A stretch of DNA of 45,385 bases, from the NCBI GenBank assembly GCA_027459525.1, contig DAIDIC010000123.1:1-45385 (forward strand), written 5' to 3'. The DNA is from JAJYBV01 sp021812265 (GTDB lineage Bacteria > Chloroflexota > Ktedonobacteria > Ktedonobacterales > JACDGC01). Below, one piece after another: positions 1-7,628 of the stretch; position 1 is the stretch's first letter; every line of letters begins with the position of its first letter. Made by a program: the position numbers and the translations under genes. The notes below the pieces were generated by a model that saw only the letters and a list, made by a program, of their open reading frames with translations, did no database searches and had not been told where the DNA came from.

Positions 1-1
1 C

Positions 2-916
2 TATACCTTTGGGCGTGGCTCGGTGCTGGCGCGTATGTACAACAAAACGGTGCAGGCGAATATGAAGCATATAGACTGGTACCCTGCCTTGGTGCAAGCT
101 ACCTGTGGGGAGAGGTATGATCCGGAGCAAGATATCTGGCGGGTGGAATTTCAGCTGCTGCGGGAAGGGATGAAAGGATTTCGGTTATATGCTCCTCCTG
201 AATATGATGATCCCGATGAAATCATCAAAGCAGAGTTAGCGGCGGAAGACTTGCCGCATATTGGCAGTGTGCGAAAAGCGCTGCATTGGGTAGGCGCGGT
301 GTGGAAATATTTGACAAGTCGATGGCTGCGTCTGGTTGTGCCTGGCAAGGATGAAAATAAAGCAAGGTGGGCAACCCATCCAACATGGGAAAAGATCCAG
401 CAGGGGTTTGTGTGTGGCATGGGAGAGCCGTCGCCGGAGCCGGAGCAGCTGGCGTTAGTGCGGCAACAGCGACACAGCGGGTATCAGCGGTTCCTGCATC
501 GCATGCAGGTGGGGGTATTGACATCGATAGACGCAATAGACACGGATATGGCGGCGGCGGCGGTAAGCTGGCTGGAGCATCTGAAGCGCGTGGCAGAGAT
601 AGCGGGACGGCAAATCACGAACCGATTTGCTGCAGTACCAGCAGGGGATGGTCGGATGGTAGAGGTGGCGCAAGGGATGGGAGCGCGAACGGATCGGGCA
701 GAGAAACTGCAGCAGATAGTGGATATGGCGCTGGGGATCTTTACAAGCGCGGGAGTGGTGGCGCTGGGGGAGCGTCCGGTAGAGACGGTGACAGATCTGG
801 TGGCGGAAATATTAGAGCCATTAGAGCAGGTTGCATGGGAGAAAGGGGGAATTCTCTCCCTGTTGCGAGAGAAACGCAAGAAGGTGTTCAAAGTTCCGGT
901 GGTTGGTGTGGCGTGA
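2..916 (+). CDS. Rep-like replication initiation protein, C-terminal part (5' end outside window)
   Basis: The reading frame is open to the left edge of the window, so the gene is truncated by the window and the GTG at 23 is probably not its start. The first visible residues (YTFGRGSVLARMYNKT, then EFQLLREG after about 45 residues) match the 'short strand, R-x-Y-x-K' and 'R-x-E-x-Q-L-R' blocks of Rep_trans/RepSA-like initiators of rolling-circle plasmids and integrative elements. Those proteins nick the element's origin before replication or transfer. The remaining 250 residues are helical and carry no motif I recognise. The gene is GC-rich, with many GCG codons, unlike the xis-int genes beside it. 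It lies about 85 bases upstream of the excisionase frame, in the same orientation. The family assignment rests on motif resemblance only. Confidence 0.6.
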   Translation, partial: YTFGRGSVLARMYNKTVQANMKHIDWYPALVQATCGERYDPEQDIWRVEFQLLREGMKGFRLYAPPEYDDPDEIIKAELAAEDLPHIGSVRKALHWVGAVWKYLTSRWLRLVVPGKDENKARWATHPTWEKIQQGFVCGMGEPSPEPEQLALVRQQRHSGYQRFLHRMQVGVLTSIDAIDTDMAAAAVSWLEHLKRVAEIAGRQITNRFAAVPAGDGRMVEVAQGMGARTDRAEKLQQIVDMALGIFTSAGVVALGERPVETVTDLVAEILEPLEQVAWEKGGILSLLREKRKKVFKVPVVGVA

Positions 917-1000
917 ACAGTGTTAAAATTGCATGCAATTTCATTGAAGAGGACATCGAGAAAACAGTTGAGCATTTATCATTATGAAGGGAAAGTGAAT

Positions 1001-1252
1001 ATGAGAAATCAAGTACAAGATATTGAACCACTTTTATTAACAGTTCATCAAGCTTCATTACTGTTGAATATGGGAGAAAAGCAGATCTATCGGCTTCTCA
1101 ATAAAAAAGATCCAGCAACAAAACGCCCTTTGCTTTAGAGTGCAAAATTGGGAGCATCTCGGCGCATTCCTCGGAAAGCAATCCTGGAATATCTCAAAAC
1201 AGTTGGCATTCCAGAAAAGTATTTACCAGCGAGTGAGGCATATGATGAATAA
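1001..1252 (+). pseudogene. Excisionase-like winged-HTH protein interrupted by an in-frame TAG
   Basis: ATG at 1001 opens a 45-residue peptide with the excisionase/MerR-type helix-turn-helix pattern (LLTVHQASLLLNMGEKQIYR). The frame meets TAG at 1136-1138. Directly after it the same frame continues for 37 residues (SAKLGASRRIPRKAILEYL and on) to TAA at 1250-1252. Those residues are exactly the wing and final helix expected in this family, where the usual text is like 'L-x-S-V-K-L-G-R-S-R-R-I-P'. A single CAG-to-TAG or GAG-to-TAG change would explain it. Its end overlaps the integrase ATG at 1242, the normal xis-int coupling. Excisionase bends att DNA and directs the integrase toward excision, so loss would leave the element hard to mobilise. 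Amber readthrough or sequencing error are alternatives. Confidence 0.75.
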
Positions 1253-2507
1253 AGAGAAAAGGCGTGGGCATCATGAGGGAACCATCTTCGAAAATACCCG
1301 TGTTAAAAAAGATGGCAGCACCTACACTTATTGGCAGGGGCAAATCACGCTACCAACAGGACAGCGGAAATCTGTAACAGGAAAAACAAAACGTGCAGTC
1401 CAATTAGCCATGGCTAATCTGAAACGGCAAATTGCTGATGGCGCATATGGTTCCCAAGAAGGTCAGCAAACGCTAGGAAAATGGGTCGAACAATGGATCA
1501 CGAATCATTATGAATTAGGAGAAAGAACTATACACGGCTATCAGAGTATCCTTAAAAATCATTTAAAAGATAGCGCAGGATTAATTCCGTTGGATGATCT
1601 TACTCCTGCAAAACTCCAATCCTTTTATGCAGAAAAAAGTCAAGGCCGTGCGCCTGGAACGATTCGGAATCTACATCGGCTAATTCATGTTGCATTAGAA
1701 GAAGCCGTTGTTCATGGCATTATTCCACATAATCCATCATCAGCAATCCGGATCAACAAGACCATGCCCAAGGAAATGCTTACACTACGTACAGAAGAGT
1801 TGGAGATTTTTTTACGATCTGCTTCTCAGAATCGCCTGTATGCCTTATGGGTGATGGCTCTCACCACAGGAATGCGGGAAGGGGAATTGTTGGGATTGAG
1901 ATGGTCAGATGTTGATTGGCAACAAAGAATTATCCATATAAGGCAAGAACTCTATCGAATGCCAGGAAAGTATGTGATATCTCCGCCAAAAAGCCTCACT
2001 TCGATTCGAGATGTGCCATTAGCAGATATGACTGTAATGGCGCTCCAAGAATGGCGAGAGTATCAAAAAGAAGCGAAGAGCTTGTGTGGCAATGCATGGA
2101 CAACAATATACGGAGATTTGGTTTTCACAACAGGACTAGGCAATCCCGTTGATTATGGCAACCTAATTAGACAACTCCGGCGCATTCTCAAGAGAGCTAA
2201 CTTGAATGAAAAGCTGCGTGTACATGATTTGCGACATACCTTTGCAACATTAATGCTGGAGCGAGGAGTCCATGTTCTGGTTGTTTCAAAATTATTAGGG
2301 CATAGTTCAGTAGAAATCACCTTGCGTATCTATGGGCATGTGACTCGGAGTATGCATCAATACGCAAGAGAAACGGTCAATCAATTACTTAATGACACTC
2401 CAAACCAGCAAATAGCAGAATCGGAACCACCTGTAGGTATTTTGCACAACGTTTTGCACAACTTGACAATTCAACCACATACAAAGGAGGAATGGGACGA
2501 GGAGTAA
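1242..2507 (+). CDS. int: Tyrosine recombinase / phage-type integrase
   Basis: A 421-residue integrase starting at ATG 1242, which overlaps the end of the xis frame; the open frame extends upstream but contains only xis sequence in another phase. The N-terminal part (RGHHEGTIFENTRVKKDG...) is the arm-binding AP2-like domain, followed by a SAM-like core-binding domain (about 70-150). The catalytic domain shows TTGMREGELLGLRW (first Arg), HDLRHTFATLML (His-x-x-Arg), LLGHSS, and the nucleophilic Tyr in LRIYGHV. All the catalytic positions R, H-x-x-R, H and Y are present, so the enzyme should be active. It integrates the element at the adjoining tRNA-Thr by forming a 3'-phosphotyrosine intermediate. 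Base composition is AT-richer than the upstream rep gene. Confidence 0.93.
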   Translation: MMNKEKRRGHHEGTIFENTRVKKDGSTYTYWQGQITLPTGQRKSVTGKTKRAVQLAMANLKRQIADGAYGSQEGQQTLGKWVEQWITNHYELGERTIHGYQSILKNHLKDSAGLIPLDDLTPAKLQSFYAEKSQGRAPGTIRNLHRLIHVALEEAVVHGIIPHNPSSAIRINKTMPKEMLTLRTEELEIFLRSASQNRLYALWVMALTTGMREGELLGLRWSDVDWQQRIIHIRQELYRMPGKYVISPPKSLTSIRDVPLADMTVMALQEWREYQKEAKSLCGNAWTTIYGDLVFTTGLGNPVDYGNLIRQLRRILKRANLNEKLRVHDLRHTFATLMLERGVHVLVVSKLLGHSSVEITLRIYGHVTRSMHQYARETVNQLLNDTPNQQIAESEPPVGILHNVLHNLTIQPHTKEEWDEE

Positions 2508-2523
2508 AGCGATCCTAAAGGGG

Positions 2524-2595
2524 AGCCGATGGTGAGATTTGAACTCACGACCTACGGTTTACGAAACCGTTGCTCTGCCACTGAGCTACATCGGC
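2524..2595 (-). tRNA. tRNA-Thr (anticodon CGU)
   Basis: Read on the minus strand, the sequence folds into a complete cloverleaf. The acceptor stem GCCGATG/CATCGGC is perfect (7 bp), the D stem is GCTC/GAGC, the anticodon stem is ACGGT/ACCGT with loop TTCGTAA (anticodon CGT in DNA, reading ACG), the variable loop is AGGTC, and the T stem is GTGAG/CTCAC with loop TTCAAAT. The discriminator is T and CCA is not encoded. The 3' end faces the integrase gene, so the 3' half is probably the attachment site of the integrative element. The tRNA is intact after insertion, as is usual when the element carries a copy of the tRNA 3' end. Confidence 0.96.
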
Positions 2596-2698
2596 CAACT
2601 CAATTATCAAGGATACCACATCATCCCCACACCTGTCAAGCCGCGCAATGCCGCTTCTCTTGCAAAAATCTTGCGATGACTGCGCCGGTATCGCTCTT

Positions 2699-2832
2699 AT
2701 GACTTTCGCGTAAGTAGAGAAGCGCATAGTTTTCCCGTATCTGAAACAAAGGGGGGCTGGGGACATACCCCAGCCCCCCATAACTGCCCCTTGTTCATCC
2801 CCATAGGTTAAACCAAAGGGGATTTTCCGCAT
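2699..2832 (+). repeat. MITE-like repeat, copy A (degenerate right end)
   Basis: This non-coding block resembles three others in the window. It starts TATGACTTTCGCG, continues with AGAGAAGCGCATA and CCGTATCTGAAACAAAGG, and has a long hairpin GGGGGGCTGGGG..CCCCAGCCCCCC. A CTGCCCCTTG block and CATCCCCA follow. The left terminus matches the TAGGACTTTCG terminus of copy B, but the right terminus has diverged. It fills most of the spacer between the tRNA and the GerMN-like lipoprotein gene. An open frame crossing it on the minus strand is incidental. Confidence 0.65.
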
Positions 2833-2881
2833 TTCTTGCTAAAAAAGCGGCGTTGCGGTTGTATAGCATCAAGCGCCGGCG

Positions 2882-3544
2882 CTAATTTTGCAAACACATA
2901 TCTAAGCCGCTTTCATCGCCAAAACAATGCCCGTCATACGTAAGAATCACTACTTGCTTAATAGACAAAAATTGCAGCAATGTCGTGGAAATTTCCGACT
3001 CCACCCTTGCGTCTGTGCCTATTCCCGGGCTGGCGGTGGGCCGGCATAATTGCAATGTTGCAACACCGGTTTCGGGTTTCGAGCCGCGCATATTCAACGT
3101 TAACGTAAAATCCGGACCGGCGTTCGGCGCCGGCCCCTTGCAAATAGACGGACCGGTAAAAAGATTGTTGAGTTCAGAATAATAGCCCTGACTGCGCTCA
3201 TCTAAGGTTGGGCCGGCAACAAGCTCCTGAATGGAATATGTGCCTACATCGATTGTAGGAGACATGCGATTAACAGGAAACACGGCGTTAAAAGCACTGT
3301 CGCTCGTTTTAGAAAAATATACTTTTATTGCTATCCATTGCCCCGGTAATGACGCGCCGGTTGCCGTTGGCAAAACCGCGGCGGTTGCCGTTGCAGACGG
3401 CACAGCAGTGTTTGCCGCAGCGGTTGTTTGAGCAGTAACTTGGCTGTTTACCGAAGAATTAGCGCATGAACTGAAAACAAGCAGCAATAAAGGCAGCAAC
3501 GCAAAAATTTTTGCCATCCAAATGCAATGAACCCGGTAATTCAT
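2882..3544 (-). CDS. Lipoprotein with GerMN-like domain
   Basis: A 220-residue protein starting at ATG 3544, with GAGGG about 9 bases upstream. The N-terminus is a signal peptide ending in VFSSC, so Cys27 is probably lipidated and the protein held at the outer face of the membrane. A Thr/Ala-rich linker (about 28-65) follows. The body (about 70-200) has IAIKVYFSKTSDSAFNAVFPV, then YSIQELVAGPT, then Leu-rich and acidic segments. This is the pattern of GerMN domains, first known from spore germination protein GerM and common in Gram-positive and Chloroflexota lipoproteins, often of unknown role. The gene stands alone between two repeat copies. Germination itself is not implied. Confidence 0.7.
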   Translation of the reverse strand: MNYRVHCIWMAKIFALLPLLLLVFSSCANSSVNSQVTAQTTAAANTAVPSATATAAVLPTATGASLPGQWIAIKVYFSKTSDSAFNAVFPVNRMSPTIDVGTYSIQELVAGPTLDERSQGYYSELNNLFTGPSICKGPAPNAGPDFTLTLNMRGSKPETGVATLQLCRPTASPGIGTDARVESEISTTLLQFLSIKQVVILTYDGHCFGDESGLDMCLQN

Positions 3545-3692
3545 ATAAATACCCTCACAAAAATAGTGCTATAAGAATGCTTTTTGGTTGTTTGATATCC
3601 CAATAAACAGTATATGGTATAATTATGAAAGAATATCCAAGTATTATTGTGAATACAGTATGCTACAAATGGTTTTTTTTCACGAAATAGTT

Positions 3693-3831
3693 TTAGGACT
3701 TTCGATTGAGAGAGAAGCGCATGCTTCTCGTATCTGCAACAGAGGGAGGTCTGGGGACACCACAGAACCCCGTACAAGGAGCATTGCCCCTTGTATATCC
3801 CCAATTTTCCATGCTGAAGCGAAAGTCCTAA
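3693..3831 (+). repeat. MITE-like repeat, copy B (best preserved)
   Basis: Perfect 12-bp terminal inverted repeats, TTAGGACTTTCG (3693-3704) and CGAAAGTCCTAA (3820-3831), enclose a non-coding core. Inside are a GAGAAGC..GCTTCTC hairpin, TCTGGGGAC..CAGAACCCC, and AAGGAGCATTGCCCCTT. The TA at each end could be a TA target duplication, as made by IS630/Tc1-mariner transposases. This copy sits between the GerMN lipoprotein and the nucleoside phosphorylase and may have brought a transcription stop or promoter. It encodes no protein that I can support. Confidence 0.8.
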
Positions 3832-3907
3832 GTTTTTTAACGTGTTAAGACGCAGAAAAACACCGGAAACTTGTCGCTGTGTTCAAATCTTATTTAAGGA
3901 ATTTATA

Positions 3908-4678
3908 ATGGATGTTCATGATTTCCCAATTTTAGAGTTCGACGCAGATCCTGCCGCCGTCATCGATCCGACGAGGATCTCCAAAAAACAAGAAATGCCC
4001 GATCGCGCTGTAGCCTGTTTTTTTAAAGATGTTATAAACACTCTCAGCGAAAAATATGGCGCCGAAAAAATCTTGGAAATGCGCAGCGAAATAGGTATGA
4101 ATCCTATTTATAAAATCGAGTTGGATGGTGTACCACTGGCCGTATTTCATCCCGGAGTTGGAGCGCCGCTGGCCGCGGGCTTTTTAGAGCATGTTATTGC
4201 TTTGGGAGCAACAAAAATTGTCGCTTGCGGCGGCGCAGGCGTCTTGCATAAATCTATTGCCCTCGGCCACTTGATTATACCAACATCGGCGTTGCGCGAT
4301 GAAGGAACGTCATATCATTACTTGCCTCCGTCACGCGAAGCGCAAGCAGATCAAACCAGTATCGACGCAATTATTGCAACAATGGAAAAACGCCAAGCGC
4401 CATATACGTTAGCAAAAACATGGACCACAGATGCGTTTTTTCGCGAAACACCGGAACGGGTGAATCGGCGGCGCAATGAAGGCTGTGTTACTGTAGAAAT
4501 GGAAGCGGCGGCGTTTTTTGCAGTGGCGCAGTTTCGTAACGTGCATTTCGGACAAATTTTATATGGCGGCGATGATATTAGCGGCGATGAGTGGGATACC
4601 AGAGGCTGGGATAAACAGATTGATATTCGCGAAAAAGTGTTTTGGCTGGCGGCGGAAGCATGCGCCGCAATTGTTTAA
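3908..4678 (+). CDS. Nucleoside phosphorylase (uridine phosphorylase-like)
   Basis: A 256-residue member of the PNP_UDP_1 family. ATG 3908 was chosen because AAGGA lies 8 bases upstream; an open frame further 5' runs through the repeat and is not credible. Family motifs are GVGAPLAAGFLEHVIALGATKI and CGGAGVLHKSIALGHLIIPTSALRDEGTSYHY in the N-terminal half (phosphate and ribose binding), and VTVEMEAAAFFAVAQF near 200, where the Met-Glu pair binds the ribose hydroxyls. The late DDISGDEWD follows. The enzyme would split a nucleoside with phosphate into base and ribose-1-phosphate for salvage. Substrate (uridine or a purine nucleoside) cannot be decided. It is monocistronic as far as can be seen. 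Confidence 0.85.
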   Translation: MDVHDFPILEFDADPAAVIDPTRISKKQEMPDRAVACFFKDVINTLSEKYGAEKILEMRSEIGMNPIYKIELDGVPLAVFHPGVGAPLAAGFLEHVIALGATKIVACGGAGVLHKSIALGHLIIPTSALRDEGTSYHYLPPSREAQADQTSIDAIIATMEKRQAPYTLAKTWTTDAFFRETPERVNRRRNEGCVTVEMEAAAFFAVAQFRNVHFGQILYGGDDISGDEWDTRGWDKQIDIREKVFWLAAEACAAIV

Positions 4679-4819
4679 AGATAACAATAAACCGTTCTGC
4701 CCCTTTTTACCGGTACTTTACAAACGTATGAAACTTCGCGCTGCGGTTGCGAGTATTATTGCTGAACACAGAAATGAACTTTTTGTGTCGACAAAGAAAA
4801 TTGTATTGGGAGCATTTCC

Positions 4820-5554
4820 ATGAATCGCTTTAAACAACTATTCGCGTCAGTTCGCGCTCGGGTAATTGCTGTCACCGCGGCTGTAGCGCTGTTGATTGCC
4901 GGCGGCGCTGCCGCAGGGTTTATCCTTACTTCGCACACTGTATTTGCCGCAACAAATTCGGTAAATTCCGCAGCGTCAAGCTCAACTGCAGCAAAAACGC
5001 CTTCAAAGTACTGTCAAACCTATCTGAGCACGCTGGAAAAGGATTTAAATATTACCCAGCAGCAACTGCAATCGGCAAACGCCGATGCGCTAAAAACAGC
5101 GCTGCAGCAAGCAGTTACCGATGGGAAAATGACCCAAGCGCAAGCAACGGCTATTGAAAATAAAATTGCCGCCAGCGAAACAAATGGCGCAGGTTTCTGC
5201 CGCCTTGGCATGTTTGGCGGGAAACATGGCATGGGCATGGGTATGGGATTTAGATCCGGCCATGGGCAGTTTGCAACGGTGATATCCGACATCCAAAACG
5301 CTGTTGCCCAAAAACTGGGCATATCAGTTGCTACACTGCATACAGATTTACAATCCGGCAGCTCCATTGTTTCTATAGCTTCACAACACGGCGTCAGCCA
5401 AACAGCGCTGAACCAAGCAATTACAGCCGAAGCGCAATCGCAATTAAACACTTTGGTCAGCAGCGGCGTATTAACCTCCTCACAGGAAACACAATTTTTA
5501 ACGATGCTTGGTAATATGCTCAGCGCAGGCCATTATAGCCAGATTGGTTTATAG
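4820..5554 (+). CDS. Secreted protein, unknown function
   Basis: A 244-residue protein with GGGAG 7 bases before ATG 4820. A basic start (NRFKQLFASVRAR) is followed by a long hydrophobic segment (about 16-45, ending near VFAATNS), so it is either exported or anchored. The mature part has a helical stretch rich in Gln (DLNITQQQLQSANADALKTA) and a short Gly/Met/His patch (GGKHGMGMGMGF). A second helical half (LGISVATLHTDLQSGSSIVSIASQHGVSQTALNQAI) looks like two small repeated helical units around 'tests of LN-x-x-I/T' segments. No enzymatic motif is visible. I do not recognise the family. The Met/His patch could bind metal, but that is a guess. Confidence 0.7.
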   Translation: MNRFKQLFASVRARVIAVTAAVALLIAGGAAAGFILTSHTVFAATNSVNSAASSSTAAKTPSKYCQTYLSTLEKDLNITQQQLQSANADALKTALQQAVTDGKMTQAQATAIENKIAASETNGAGFCRLGMFGGKHGMGMGMGFRSGHGQFATVISDIQNAVAQKLGISVATLHTDLQSGSSIVSIASQHGVSQTALNQAITAEAQSQLNTLVSSGVLTSSQETQFLTMLGNMLSAGHYSQIGL

Positions 5555-5947
5555 ATACATTTCGTGTAAGATATATGCTATACTTGATTCATATCGATAT
5601 GATATACATCTTACATAAAAGATGAAAAGCATTGAATACAATCTGTTTTATTGAACAGGCCTTGTAAAACAGCAGACCTGACACAGCATGTGATAGACGT
5701 CAAATTACAATTTCGGCGCTATCCATGCTGTTCAGTATATATCACTTGTTTCAAATACACCCTGTTCATTGGCGTAACGCTGGTTTCCATTCATTCCATA
5801 CTTGCGCGCACATTGCTTTTACCCAGACAGATCACAAAATGGGAACTTTTGTGCATATTGTTCGTCTTTTTTTTATAGTAATTTTGCAGATGATGGTGAT
5901 TTTGATGTACCATTGATGTGTAAAATGCTTTAATAAAAGAGGATATT
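5555..5947. other. Intergenic region with nested inverted repeats
   Basis: This 393-base spacer holds no gene I can support; short open frames in it have no ribosome binding site. An inverted repeat TGTAAGAT (5565-5572) and ATCTTACA (5608-5615) encloses the 14-bp perfect palindrome TCATATCGATATGA (5589-5602). There is no T-run, so it is more like an operator or an mRNA end structure than an intrinsic terminator. The acyl-CoA dehydrogenase promoter should lie further right. Confidence 0.5.
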
Positions 5948-7093
5948 ATGCAAAACGTACTACTCAATGACGAGCAGACAGAAATTCAGCGCACGCTGGC
6001 GCGCTTTGCAAAAGAACGTATTGTTCCCTTTGCGGCCCAATGGGATGAAGAAGAACGATTCCCGCGAGAGCTTATGACTCCTTTAGCAGATTTAGGCCTT
6101 ACCGCTATAACCATTCCCGAAGAGTGGCAAGGCGCAAAGCTGAGCAGACTTTCTGCGGCTGTAGCTTATGAAACACTGGCGACGGCAGATCTATCAACAG
6201 TGGTTTGGCTTGCAGTGCATAATATGGCTGCCGGAATCATTACTCAATTTGGCTCGGAAACGCAAAAGCAAAAATATCTTCCCGACATGGCAAATGGCGC
6301 CACATTGGGAGCTTTTTCGCTCAGCGAAGCTCACGCAGGGTCCGATCCTGCGTCTTTACGCACAACAGCCAAATTAGCAAATGGATCGTATACATTATCT
6401 GGAACAAAAGCGTGGGTAACAAGCGGCAATGTCGCCGATGTTGTTATTGTTATGGCGCGGGAGCCGGGAACAACAGGTTCTAAAGGTATTTCATCTTTTA
6501 TAGTAGAATCAGGTACTCCGGGTTTTACTGTAGGAAAAATTGAAAGAAAAATGGGGCTGCATGCGTCACCAACCGCAGAACTGATCTTTGACAACTGTGT
6601 TATAGCGGAAGAACAAAGAATCGGTCCGGAAGGCGCAGGGCTGAAAATTGCTCTTTCCGCGTTGGACAGCGGGCGGATTAATGTTGCCGCCGCCGCCGCC
6701 GGAACAGCAAAAACTTCATTGGAAATCGCAACGGCGTATGCTAAGGAACGTCAGCAGTTTGGCAAACCCATCGCTGAATTTCAGGGTGTGCAATTTATGC
6801 TCGCTGATATGGCCGTGCAGATTGAAGCGGCAGAATTGCTGACTTTTCAGGCAGCCGCCACACTGGATGCGTATGGCTCGGCAACACGCGAAGCCGCCAT
6901 GGCTAAACTGTTTTCAACCGGCATGGCGCAGCGGGTAGTTTCCGACGCAATTCAAATCCTGGGCGGAGCAGGTTATGTAAAAGATTGGCCGCTGGAACGC
7001 TTTATGCGTGACTTGAAAGTGACTGAAATTTTTGAAGGCTCCAGCCAAATTCAGCGAATTGTTATTGCCAGATCGTTACTAAAAAATAAGTAA
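5948..7093 (+). CDS. Acyl-CoA dehydrogenase
   Basis: A 381-residue enzyme of typical length, with AGAGG 5 bases before ATG 5948. It shows the family's three domains: an N-terminal helical domain (about 1-115), a middle beta domain with signature AFSLSEAHAGSDPASLRT (about 123-140), and a C-terminal helical domain with QQFGKPIAEFQGVQFMLADM (about 266-285). The catalytic base is the Glu in TEIFEGSSQIQR near 362. It oxidises an acyl-CoA to the trans-2-enoyl-CoA, passing electrons through FAD to electron-transfer flavoprotein, in the cytoplasm. The Glu position suits short- or medium-chain substrates. No other beta-oxidation genes are beside it. Confidence 0.93.
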   Translation: MQNVLLNDEQTEIQRTLARFAKERIVPFAAQWDEEERFPRELMTPLADLGLTAITIPEEWQGAKLSRLSAAVAYETLATADLSTVVWLAVHNMAAGIITQFGSETQKQKYLPDMANGATLGAFSLSEAHAGSDPASLRTTAKLANGSYTLSGTKAWVTSGNVADVVIVMAREPGTTGSKGISSFIVESGTPGFTVGKIERKMGLHASPTAELIFDNCVIAEEQRIGPEGAGLKIALSALDSGRINVAAAAAGTAKTSLEIATAYAKERQQFGKPIAEFQGVQFMLADMAVQIEAAELLTFQAAATLDAYGSATREAAMAKLFSTGMAQRVVSDAIQILGGAGYVKDWPLERFMRDLKVTEIFEGSSQIQRIVIARSLLKNK

Positions 7094-7163
7094 AAACTGC
7101 CATAACGCCACATTCTTTCAATTTGTTTTCTAGGTATATTTCCGTTGTGAAAGTAGGCGTTTT

Positions 7164-7592
7164 ATGGGTTTTCTTGCAGCAGAGCTAGACGAAATTCTTA
7201 AAAAACATTACAAAAAAGAGAAAGGCTCGCATTGGTCGCTATTAGCGCAAATACATGTTCACCCCCAGCAAATTGAACGGCTGCGCTTCGCAAGCGAAGA
7301 GTTCGGCAGGGTTGCTTCACTTCAGGGATCTTATTTGCTGACACTGAAAGATTCGCTGTCGTTAGATACAAAAGAATGGGCAAGGCTGCAAGCAGCAGTC
7401 GAAGCCGATAAATCGCTGCGCATGTTTTTGTATCATAAGCTAGACTTAGACGAGGCAATGAATAAGGCCAATGCAGTTTTCTCCGGCGCGCTCCACGACT
7501 TGCAGATCTCGTTTGGCGCAAGTCAAAGTTCTGCGTATGCAGATACCGAACCGGATCCTCCGGATACTGGGGCGGCACAAGAAAGCGCTTAA
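7164..7592 (+). CDS. Small protein of unknown function
   Basis: A 142-residue protein with AAAGTAGG upstream of ATG 7164. It begins GFLAAELDEILKKHYKK and is mainly helical. A middle segment (HPQQIERLRFASEEFGRVASLQGSYLLTLKDSLSLDTKEWARL, about 33-75) has the spacing of a helix-turn-helix regulator or of a folded helical bundle. The C-terminal 25 residues are acidic and Pro-rich, probably disordered. It converges with phoB and follows the acyl-CoA dehydrogenase by 70 bases. I do not recognise the family; a DNA-binding role is only a possibility. Confidence 0.6.
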   Translation: MGFLAAELDEILKKHYKKEKGSHWSLLAQIHVHPQQIERLRFASEEFGRVASLQGSYLLTLKDSLSLDTKEWARLQAAVEADKSLRMFLYHKLDLDEAMNKANAVFSGALHDLQISFGASQSSAYADTEPDPPDTGAAQESA

Positions 7593-7628
7593 ATCATGTA
7601 CATGAAGTATGCCGCTGAACCGGTAATC

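Larger units (their letters stand above)
1..2524. mobile_element. Right end of a tRNA-Thr-associated integrative element (partial)
   Basis: Three genes typical of small integrative and replicative elements lie in order: a Rep-like protein, an excisionase-like frame and a tyrosine integrase. The integrase stop codon is 16 bases from the 3' end of a tRNA-Thr gene on the opposite strand. Tyrosine integrases commonly use the 3' part of tRNA genes as attB, and rep-xis-int next to a tRNA is the layout of actinomycete elements such as pSAM2. The element therefore runs leftward out of the window and its other att copy is not visible. The rep gene is clearly GC-richer than the AT-rich xis-int part, which suggests a mosaic origin. 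The element boundary is inferred; no second att copy can be seen here. Confidence 0.7.

Noticed and set aside
367..987. A 206-residue open frame overlapping the rep gene
   Set aside because: It is Gly/Arg-rich low-complexity text produced by the GC-rich codons of the rep gene in another phase, with no ribosome binding site.
1140..1241. The 34-codon upstream extension of the integrase frame
   Set aside because: It overlaps the xis frame, starts at a GTG with no site, and the integrase N-terminus matches the family from 1242.
2545..2832. A 95-residue minus-strand open frame
   Set aside because: It runs through the tRNA and MITE copy A, so it is accidental.
5651..5878. 75-residue open frame in the spacer before the acyl-CoA dehydrogenase
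   Set aside because: There is no ribosome binding site and the residues are Cys/Phe-rich as in translated AT-rich spacer.
7594..7605. The 12-base palindrome TCATGTACATGA between convergent genes
   Set aside because: It is short, has no T-run and overlaps the end of the small gene; chance is a fair explanation.
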